Of a stretch of DNA of 11,126 nt, positions 1-7,100 are shown in pieces. Position 1 is the first letter of the stretch; each line of letters begins with the position of its first letter. The translations under genes and the position numbers were made by a program. The notes under the pieces were generated by a model. The model saw nothing but the letters and a program-made list of their open reading frames with translations. It was not told the DNA's origin and made no database searches. The stretch is taken from assembly GCA_041584055.1 (NCBI GenBank), contig JBFHER010000120.1, positions 1 to 11,126 of the forward strand. The letters are read 5' to 3'. The stretch comes from JBFHER01 sp041584055. Its GTDB lineage: Bacteria; Bacteroidota; Bacteroidia; Bacteroidales; UBA5342.

Positions 1-138
1 ACTCGGGTCGGAATTTTGCCGCCGGCTTCCTTCAGATTATACCTCGCGGTAAGCACCCTTGCCTTGAGCTAATGGTTGGCTACTACAAACCCCCATTCAG
101 GACTTACACCTTATAGTTATTTACCATGCACGGCACAC
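1..138 (-). mobile_element. Group IIC intron, 5' end (ribozyme domain I), truncated by window edge
   Basis: Read on the minus strand, the sequence from 138 downward begins GTGTGCC, matching the group II intron 5' consensus GUGYG. It then shows domain I landmarks in the right order and spacing: CATGG, a TATAAGGTGTAAGTCC block (about 100-115), CAAGGCAAGGGTG (54-66) and ATCTGAAGGAAGC running into CGGCGGCAAA (14-38). From memory, this order and much of the sequence parallel the Oceanobacillus iheyensis group IIC intron, the class used for crystal structures. The rest of domain I, domains II-VI and any encoded reverse transcriptase/maturase would lie left of base 1, so completeness and mobility cannot be judged. 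The insertion site six bases past a terminator stem fits class C target choice. A short plus-strand open frame across this stretch is antisense to the ribozyme and is not a gene. Confidence 0.9.
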
Positions 139-142
139 CATG

Positions 143-174
143 AAAATCCCCACCGGGATATTCCGATGGGGATT
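143..174 (-). terminator. Intrinsic terminator downstream of the cadherin-repeat gene; group IIC intron target hairpin
   Basis: As minus-strand RNA, AAUCCCCAUCGG (174 to 163) pairs with CCGGUGGGGAUU (156 to 145). This gives a 12-bp stem with one internal U-G wobble and a six-base AAUAUC loop. The stem is followed by more U residues, giving an AUUUUC tract. In plus-strand RNA the wobble position would be a C-A mismatch, so the hairpin is best formed in the direction of the upstream gene, which stops at 268. Transcription from that gene would end here. The group IIC intron starts at 138, six bases past the stem, so the hairpin also serves as the 5' exon target motif. Confidence 0.85.
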
Positions 175-177
175 AAC

Positions 178-267
178 AAACTCTATTTAACCAGCATAAG
201 CACTATTTGCATCTCGCCTCAGATCATTCCTTTACGGCGTAATTATAACCTGAGGATTGCGCGCGTA
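178..267. other. 3' untranslated stretch between stop codon and terminator
   Basis: Ninety bases lie between the stop codon of the cadherin-repeat gene and the terminator hairpin. The only structure seen is a weak 6-bp inverted repeat, CCTCAG at 217-222 against CTGAGG at 250-255, with a long loop. No gene is supported. Confidence 0.4.
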
Positions 268-3200
268 TTATTCGTTAATTAGTTTTTTAACAATAACCTG
301 ATTATTGACAACAATTGTTGCAATATAGTTTCCTGCAGGCATACCTGTCAGATTGATTTCTATTTGATTGTTAAAAGACTGCTCATTTACAACAACCCGA
401 CCAAGCAAATCGCTTACAATTACTTTTGCATTGGTTACACCTTCAAGTCCGAGCCTGAATACACCCGTTGATGAAGGGTTTGGATAAACCATAACATTAT
501 CAGCCGTCACACTCTGGATGGCAACATTATTATCAGAAGGATCATCGATTATAACCGTATACATAATTTCTTCATAACTATTGCCTAATACATCAATTAC
601 CTTAACTCTAAAGCTCAATAACTTAAGGGTTTCATAATCAAATACCACAGCAGCTTTAACATTCGTACCATCAATTGTAAGCATGTGGTTGTTTGTATCT
701 CCGGGGCCGTCTGTCAGCTCATAGGAAGCAATGTCATCCTGCGGATCAACACCGGTGAGTACACCTATCACATCTCCTATTGCATTGTTTTCTGTAAACA
801 TGTTCCCGGTGAATGAGACATCAGAAGGATTTTCATCTACATCAATAACAGTGATGCTCAAAACTTCTGCAAACGTTTTATTTGTTGCATCGGTCACCTG
901 AACACGAATGCTCAGTTCTGAAGCTGCCTCGAAGTCAAATACTTTGGTTGTGTATAAACCTATCCCTTGAAAATGGGGAATTGTATCAACCTTAATTGTG
1001 GTGCTGTCAATGGCATAGGTTGTGTCAATCGAAACAATACTATTGTCGTCCGCAAAAACAGTATCCACTGCAAAATCACTACTATCCAGTTCAAATGTCG
1101 TGTTGTATGTATAGCTGAATATGGTATCAATTACAAAGCTGGAATTATCATCGGCTCCATCACCATCTACCAGAGCAAAGCCCTCTGCATCCTCATCCTC
1201 ATCGAGGCCAATTAATTTGCCAACAAACACTCCTGCTTCAACTAATTCAGTCACTTCCGCACCTTCCAGTACAACACCATATGGTGATTCAGAAATATCC
1301 TGCACCACAAATTCAATGATTTCATCATAGGTATTTCCATCAGCATCAACTACCTGTACGCGGATACTTAACATGTCTTTTTCTTCGTAACTGATCGCTT
1401 CGGCAACTTTCAGCAAATCACCATCCACAGCAAACAGGGTATTATCCTCATCGCCTTCACCAGAGACTAGGGCATAAGAAGCCACATCTCCATGACGATC
1501 TAAGGCTTCTAAGGTGTCAACGACCGCACCAATGGTTGTATTTTCAATGATGGTATTCACATCAATTGTAATTTTGTTAGGTGCACCAATGCTACCTGTT
1601 ATCATATACTCAACCGCATCCAAAAACAAGGCGTCACCTCGCTCGGTTAAATTGTAGGCTGTTGATCCCTGGAAGATCATTCTTCTTCCAGCCAGTACAC
1701 CCGTTCCTTTAAAGTAAGGCAACCCAGCCTTCCATTCGGCCATAGCCACCTGTCCATTTGGGAAGGTAGCTAACAACAAGCCATTGCCATTTACCCATGG
1801 ATTTCCGTTAAGGTTTTCATTTGAAATTCCTGCAAGTATACTATCAACACCTACGGGAGCATTTGCAAACACAGGATGCCATGGTTGTTGTACAACAAAA
1901 GCAGTATCAACTGTACCTGAAGCAGTATTCGTTTCGATGTAACCCAGGCGCGAAGTTCTGGCAACATAGGCACTCATATTGATTATCGGTGTAGTAATGG
2001 TTTGCCATACCTCTGGATTTTGAAAATCACTGCTATTGGCACTTCTTGTAATTATTATTAAATCATAGGAGCTATTTAATGAGTCTGCCATTTCTTCAGT
2101 AATACTCCTCCAGAAACCTGAAGATGCATCCACAACATAACCATTGTTTTTCAACAATTCTTCATAACCTGCATCGCCTTCTATATTACTGGTAATTAAG
2201 GCTATCCTATATTGTTGATTTGTTGTAGGGATAACAACATCCTCCTGGTCAATAACATCAATGACAACATTTTTATCTGAATAGCTTCCTTCACTATCTG
2301 TTGCTCTGATGCGAATGGTTAAGGTATCAAAGAATTCGTAGTCGAAAACGGCATTGGAATAGAGCGAATCTCCGTCAATATAAAACCAGGAATTATGGTT
2401 GTCGCCATCTCCGTCAATCAGACTAAAGGAAACGATATCATCCTGTGGATCCGTTCCATCTAAAGTTGCGACTTTAGTTCCGGCGGGCAAGTTTTCAGCA
2501 ATAGAATCAACATCAACAAAAATATCTGTTGGTGACTCATCAATATCAAGAACTTCAATGGTAAATACCTTTGTCAAAGATTGATCCGTTGAATCAGTAA
2601 CCATAATGCGAACAGAGAAACTTGTTTTGTTCTCGTAATTAAACACAGTATCCGATTTTAACAAATCCCCATCAATTAAAAAGCTTGCATTATCTTCATC
2701 GCCTGTACCTTCAACCAACTCATACATTTTTATATTATCATCTATATCAGAAGCACTAAGCACTCCTACTAAGGTCCCTTTATCCTCATTTTCAAATATG
2801 GATGCATTATCAAGTAAAATATCAAGCGGGCCATCAAAAAATGCAGTAACAGTTAATGGGATTGCTTTTTCAAAAGTTTTTCCGGTGGCATCGGTTACTT
2901 TAACCCGAATGCTTAAATTTGGATCACCACCATCGATTACTTTGTCCCCATCTGTATCAAGGTTTGCATTTAAAATTAAAGCAAGACCATCAATCAAAAA
3001 ACTTGCGTTATCATCATCGCCTTCACCGGCTACCAGTGCATACGAAACAGCATTATCCTGCGGGTCTGAGGCAGACAACTCACCAATTGGTGCTCCCAAA
3101 GGAGTGTTTACGGGAAATGAATCCGGTAAAACTTGAATATCAGTTGGTGAGCTTTTATCGCTTACAGTACCATTGATCATATACTCTACAATATCAGTTA

Positions 3201-3888
3201 GCAATAACATTCCATCTTCTGATAACGCATCTACGTCAACATCACCGGGCAATCCAAAAATCATTCTAAGCCCTGCATGCACACCACGACCGGTCCACAT
3301 TTCTGTACCGGCTGCCCACTCTACAATTGTTACATAACCGTCAGCAGCTGCCGAAGAAGCTAACACATGACCGTTTCCGGCCTCTGTGGCAGTAACGGTA
3401 TGCCATCCTGGGCTATTTTCATTACCCAACTGAGATGTTGAGTCAGTATCCGGGTTAACATAGGTATTTTTAAAAATTGGGTGTTCTGGGGAATTCACAA
3501 TCATATAGTTTGAAGCACTTGTAATATTGCCAGCCGTTTCGAACCATTGCGCCCTTAAAGCTCTGAATCCAAAATTAAAACAGTTTAAAACCGGGGTTGT
3601 CACAGTTTGCCAAAACGGGTTGTAGGTTGCCGCAAAGCTTCCACTATTGTTTGCCCGTCCAATAATTACCAGGTCGTAAGCATTCAATGCTGCTGCTTTT
3701 CCCGCATCCAGATTTGCACCTAATGCAGAATTTACAGTTACATTATAACCTAATGCGCTTAAGCCATTAATCACCTGGGCATCCGTCTTGGTGGATGTCC
3801 CAACATAAGCGATATTCTGCCCATTTAGCGAATTAAACAAAGTGCCTACTACAAACAGGCACATAAAAAAAGTTGTAAGTCTTCTCAT
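268..3888 (-). CDS. T9SS-secreted surface protein with two Rossmann-like domains and six cadherin-like repeats
   Basis: This is a complete 1206-residue frame, ATG at 3888 and TAA at 268-270. Residues 1-24 are a signal peptide (MRR, hydrophobic core, cut near NGQ). Residues 25-240 and 558-766 are two related alpha/beta domains of Rossmann or ThuA/glutamine-amidotransferase-like appearance. They share DLVII / DLIII strands, WQT(V/I)TTP, (E/W)HP(I/V)F and a closing (I/A)VEYMI helix. Each is followed by three cadherin-like repeats (248-347, 355-449, 453-547; then 772-866, 870-1018, 1021-1116) with acidic, probably calcium-binding loops. Residues 1131-1206 are a T9SS type A sorting domain with YPNP at 1135-1138. 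The family role is unknown. An adhesin or surface-structural role is inferred from the repeats. The position equivalent to Cys103 in the first alpha/beta domain is Met in the second, so shared catalysis is unlikely. The start is followed directly by the signal peptide and preceded by an AT-rich leader without a Shine-Dalgarno, usual in Bacteroidota. Confidence 0.9.
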   Translation of the reverse strand: MRRLTTFFMCLFVVGTLFNSLNGQNIAYVGTSTKTDAQVINGLSALGYNVTVNSALGANLDAGKAAALNAYDLVIIGRANNSGSFAATYNPFWQTVTTPVLNCFNFGFRALRAQWFETAGNITSASNYMIVNSPEHPIFKNTYVNPDTDSTSQLGNENSPGWHTVTATEAGNGHVLASSAAADGYVTIVEWAAGTEMWTGRGVHAGLRMIFGLPGDVDVDALSEDGMLLLTDIVEYMINGTVSDKSSPTDIQVLPDSFPVNTPLGAPIGELSASDPQDNAVSYALVAGEGDDDNASFLIDGLALILNANLDTDGDKVIDGGDPNLSIRVKVTDATGKTFEKAIPLTVTAFFDGPLDILLDNASIFENEDKGTLVGVLSASDIDDNIKMYELVEGTGDEDNASFLIDGDLLKSDTVFNYENKTSFSVRIMVTDSTDQSLTKVFTIEVLDIDESPTDIFVDVDSIAENLPAGTKVATLDGTDPQDDIVSFSLIDGDGDNHNSWFYIDGDSLYSNAVFDYEFFDTLTIRIRATDSEGSYSDKNVVIDVIDQEDVVIPTTNQQYRIALITSNIEGDAGYEELLKNNGYVVDASSGFWRSITEEMADSLNSSYDLIIITRSANSSDFQNPEVWQTITTPIINMSAYVARTSRLGYIETNTASGTVDTAFVVQQPWHPVFANAPVGVDSILAGISNENLNGNPWVNGNGLLLATFPNGQVAMAEWKAGLPYFKGTGVLAGRRMIFQGSTAYNLTERGDALFLDAVEYMITGSIGAPNKITIDVNTIIENTTIGAVVDTLEALDRHGDVASYALVSGEGDEDNTLFAVDGDLLKVAEAISYEEKDMLSIRVQVVDADGNTYDEIIEFVVQDISESPYGVVLEGAEVTELVEAGVFVGKLIGLDEDEDAEGFALVDGDGADDNSSFVIDTIFSYTYNTTFELDSSDFAVDTVFADDNSIVSIDTTYAIDSTTIKVDTIPHFQGIGLYTTKVFDFEAASELSIRVQVTDATNKTFAEVLSITVIDVDENPSDVSFTGNMFTENNAIGDVIGVLTGVDPQDDIASYELTDGPGDTNNHMLTIDGTNVKAAVVFDYETLKLLSFRVKVIDVLGNSYEEIMYTVIIDDPSDNNVAIQSVTADNVMVYPNPSSTGVFRLGLEGVTNAKVIVSDLLGRVVVNEQSFNNQIEINLTGMPAGNYIATIVVNNQVIVKKLINE
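541..1575 (-). repeat. Second cadherin-like repeat array (three repeats) within the surface protein
   Basis: Residues 772-1116 hold three repeats of about 95-150 residues. The common pattern is an E(N/L) turn, G.(V/L)...L...D, (S/G)(Y/F)(A/E)L..G.GD..N, a D-rich loop, then (F/S)(D/Y)(F/Y)E and a closing S.RV.V.D strand. This is the usual form of bacterial cadherin-like (CA) repeats, thought to be calcium-stiffened rods. The middle repeat is about 50 residues longer than the others because of an insert at 973-1122. Confidence 0.8.
1591..2217 (-). other. Second Rossmann-like domain of the surface protein
   Basis: Residues 558-766 begin with a beta strand (YRIALITS) followed by alternating strands and helices, including YDLIIITRSANSS and WQTITTPIIN. 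It aligns by eye over its whole length with residues 25-240 of the same protein. The fold assignment (Rossmann or ThuA/class I amidotransferase-like) is inferred from strand and helix pattern only. Confidence 0.5.
2248..3147 (-). repeat. First cadherin-like repeat array (three repeats) within the surface protein
   Basis: Residues 248-547 hold three consecutive repeats that each open with (S)PTDI or a similar strand and contain DPQDN / DIDDN / DPQDD, then G.GD..N(A/S)(S/W)F.IDG. The first repeat is atypical: the usual F(D/N)YE segment is replaced by a DTDGDKVIDGGD loop, resembling a thrombospondin type 3 calcium loop. Confidence 0.8.
3169..3816 (-). other. First Rossmann-like domain of the surface protein
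   Basis: Residues 25-240 follow the signal peptide directly. The domain starts with NIAYVGTS, has the strand YDLVIIGRANNSG, then WQTVTTPVLNC, EHPIF, a GHVLAS segment and a terminal LLLTDIVEYMI helix. It is paralogous to residues 558-766. It may be a ligand-binding or degenerate enzyme domain; no active site can be named with confidence. Confidence 0.5.
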
Positions 3889-4193
3889 AATCGTTAAATT
3901 TAATTCTAATACTATTCTTTTATTTGGTTTTTGTTTAATTCTCTAATAGCAAGCTGAATTAGTGGACACCTTAATCCGGGAACCTGCCTCAATCTACATT
4001 TGAATGACGCTAAAATATTGAGAATTAAAACTACGGAGATTCTTTATTATGCCAATTCGTTGCTTTAAATCTGCATTATTAATTTATTTCTAAAACAGAC
4101 TCCAGTATTTAAGAGCAAAATCAAAAACAAGCACATTTAAAATGTTAATAATCAATTTTGTTGAAAAAAAAACGAAGAAGACACGGAACAGAC
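3889..4193. other. 305-base intergenic region without recognisable gene
   Basis: This AT-rich spacer separates the esterase stop (4194) from the cadherin-gene start (3888). It should hold the 3' end of the esterase transcript and any promoter of the cadherin gene. Going down from 4193 on the minus strand there is a T-rich run near 4163-4173 and a small AT-only palindrome ACATTTAAAATGT at 4133-4145, but no GC-containing terminator stem. A near match to the Bacteroidota -7 element TAnnTTTG (TGATTTTG, 4123 to 4116) has no TTG at the right distance. No small ORF with coding character was seen. Confidence 0.5.
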
Positions 4194-7100
4194 TCACTGT
4201 TTAATAATAACTTTACGAACTACCAGGTTGGGATCAACTTTAATGATCATCCAATAGATTCCGGATGCCAATGCTTTCACATCAATGAAGCTACCACCCG
4301 CATTCAAGGTTCCTGAATGCTTTAATTCGCCTGCAAGGCCATACAAATGAAAGCTTGCCGGTTGATCCAGTGTGACCCTTAGAAAATCAGATACAGGATT
4401 AGGATAAACTCGCACAGTATTGACATCCAATTTATTTAGATCGGATGGTACTAACAATCGTGCCGTAATTGTTGAATCTGCTGAAAGGGTAAATGTTCCT
4501 GTTATATCCTGATAGCCTTCTTTGCTTATAGTATAGGTGTAATCATTTGGCAATAGGACAAGTGAAAGGCTCCCGAATAGGTTTGTCTCATAAACTGAAT
4601 CATTCAGGTTAATTTTGGCAGTAGGAATAATAGTTTCAGTGGCCGCATCTTTTACCCTGAATGCCAATCTGTATGTGAGTTTCTCCATCTGCAGCGAAAT
4701 TGAAGAGTCGTTTTGAAGTAAAATGGATTTATTAATCGGAATAAAGCCTTCTTTACTTAACACAAAATCGTATTCCCCGAATTCGAGGAGCTGAGAAAAA
4801 TGTCCCTTTTCATCGGTCATATAAACAGAATTATGCAATTCTACCGAAACACCTGACAACGCGTTGTTTGTTTCAAAATCTGAAATGTTTAATTCAAAGC
4901 TGAACTTCTTCTTTTCCATTGCAATAGCAAGTGATGTATCATTTACCAGATCGAGTGTATTGAAAATGGAATGGTAACCCTTCTTTGAAAGTATGATGCT
5001 GTACTCACTACCACTGAGATACGCTGCAACCTCACCAACATCATTGCTTAAATATTGTTCTCCATTGATTGAAACGTCCACACCTTCCAGGATTTCCTTT
5101 GTTGAGCTATCTTTCAGTGTGAGGTTTAAAGCAAAAGGAGTTCGGGGATCCAATATCCAATATTGTTTGTTATTAATCACATTGGTTTTATCAAGATGAA
5201 TGTTACCGCCTGCACCTGCTGTCAAGGCATATTCCATGGCACTTTTTTTTAGCAGTATGCAGGTATCTGCCCCGATTTGTTTTTTAAGCCATTGCTGGTT
5301 GTCGTTGTTTGTGGAACATTCCCCTAAATAAACATCCCTCCCATCATAGCTGTTTTCTCCACCATCAATGCAATAGTTTGTATTTTGCTGACGATAGGCA
5401 TAAAATCCGTTGCCCATGTCCAGTTCATCCCATCGCAGATCGTTGCTCTGTCCCCTGACTTTTAGGATGGCTGATAATTCATCGTTCGCACCGACACATT
5501 GTTTCTTATCATCGAGCAACAGTATTTGCGCTGTTCTGCTCACAGAACCAGCAACTTTCAGCACCTGTACTTCAGCAAGGCTTAATGCAAGCCCTTTTCC
5601 GTTAAGTTGAATTTTAACTTTTTTGCCAGATACCCCGCCGGGATAAACCATCAAAAAAGTGTCTGGAAAAGCTGTATAACTCTTCGCAAAAACATCGTTT
5701 CCATTTTCATCAAAAATTGTGACTGTAAAATTTTTAAAGGAGTCGTTGCCGGTGTTTTTAAACAATTTAATACCTCCGATGCTTTCTGTTTCAACAAGTT
5801 CTACCTGCCACCAGGGCATGTCTTCTGTGTTGGTGAGGGAAAAGGTTTCATTCGTATTATCATCGATGGCAAGCGCTGCCTCTCCTCCCGAAACTGTTGA
5901 TGATTGTGTGGCCATTCCCTGTGCCGCCATATTTATTGAAGCATTTCCGGTTTCTACCACATTATCTGGAACCAGTTCCAACCAATTCAGGCTGAACCCT
6001 CCACCAACTGTGACTATTTTAAGCGTTTGAATTCCTTTGCGGAGGGTTATTTGCGAGGATCCGGATTGCGTAAGCCATACATCTGAGGTATCTGTACTTT
6101 TGATCGAATCAATGCCCACAAGGTGCTTATCTGCATACAGGTATATCATGCCACCTTTCTTGGTTGGCGTTATGCGATAGTCTACATTGTATGTACCAAA
6201 ATATGGCACATCAATCGTATATTCCATCCAATCATTGCTGTCAATGTTTTCAACATGAAGTCCGCCATCCACATCTTCCGTAGCCTTAATATCAACACCA
6301 TCCATTCTGATGTAATCTTCAGCTTCTATAAAAACACCCTCAATCTGCTCTATTCCTTCAATGCGCATATAGTCTACATCCAGTTCTGTAGAACCTTCAC
6401 TGTCTTTCAGCTCAATCTGACAAGAACCTGCTGGTAAATTGGTCACAACACTATGTTCTTCCCATTCCCTTGATGAGGAAGCTATTACACCTGCTTTTAT
6501 TCCGTTTACAAAGACGCCCATAGCGCGTGTTCCACTTGGCACTTTAACACAAAAGTATAAAGTGTCCACTGAGCCAACACCTTCCGCGTTAAACAAGAGG
6601 TTAAAGCCTCCATTGCCATCAACATATTTTCCTGCAGATGCCGTAGCGTTTTCAGTGACCCCTCCACTTGAAATGCTTGCATCCTCCGCTTCAAAATGTG
6701 TTTGAATTGTTCCTTCCCGATACCATCTGAGCAGCTTAAACTCAGGATCGTCTCCAATCCAGGTGCCTGATGGAGCTAAGTTAAAAACGATTAGTGGTTC
6801 CCAGCCTGACATGGCACTACCATTTCCATCCTTAAAATCGGAAGGAGAAAGGTAAAACTGATCCCAGTTGTTATCACCTTGCAGGGACAGCACCGTCTTA
6901 TAACTTCCATACGATACTGAGATATCATTGGTATGGCTGCTCCTTAGAACGATTTTCAGCTTCCCGGTTGTTGGCGGTCCCCATAAGCTGCTGTTCATTT
7001 TATGGGTATTGTAGCTCCAACCACTTGTCACATGTGTATACCAATCTTTTTTCCAGTCTTCGTCAAAATCTTCAATGACCAATGAGGCATGCAGCGTCAC

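Noticed and set aside
217..255. 6-bp inverted repeat CCTCAG / CTGAGG downstream of the cadherin gene
   Set aside because: The loop is 27 bases and there is no U tract or other support. The real terminator is the hairpin at 145-174.
76..282. A 68-codon plus-strand open frame
   Set aside because: It runs antisense across the group IIC intron 5' end, the terminator and the stop of the cadherin gene. It has no protein-like features.
3961..3970. AGTGGACACC, reminiscent of some insertion-sequence ends
   Set aside because: No matching inverted copy, target duplication or transposase fragment was seen in the 305-base spacer.
4116..4123. Possible Bacteroidota promoter -7 element (TGATTTTG on the minus strand) for the cadherin gene
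   Set aside because: It is one mismatch from TAnnTTTG, has no TTG at 19-21 bases upstream, and lies over 200 bases from the start codon. In AT-rich sequence this is expected by chance.
4133..4145. ACATTTAAAATGT palindrome after the esterase gene as a terminator
   Set aside because: The stem is all A/T except for one pair and the loop would be very small, so it is unlikely to terminate transcription.
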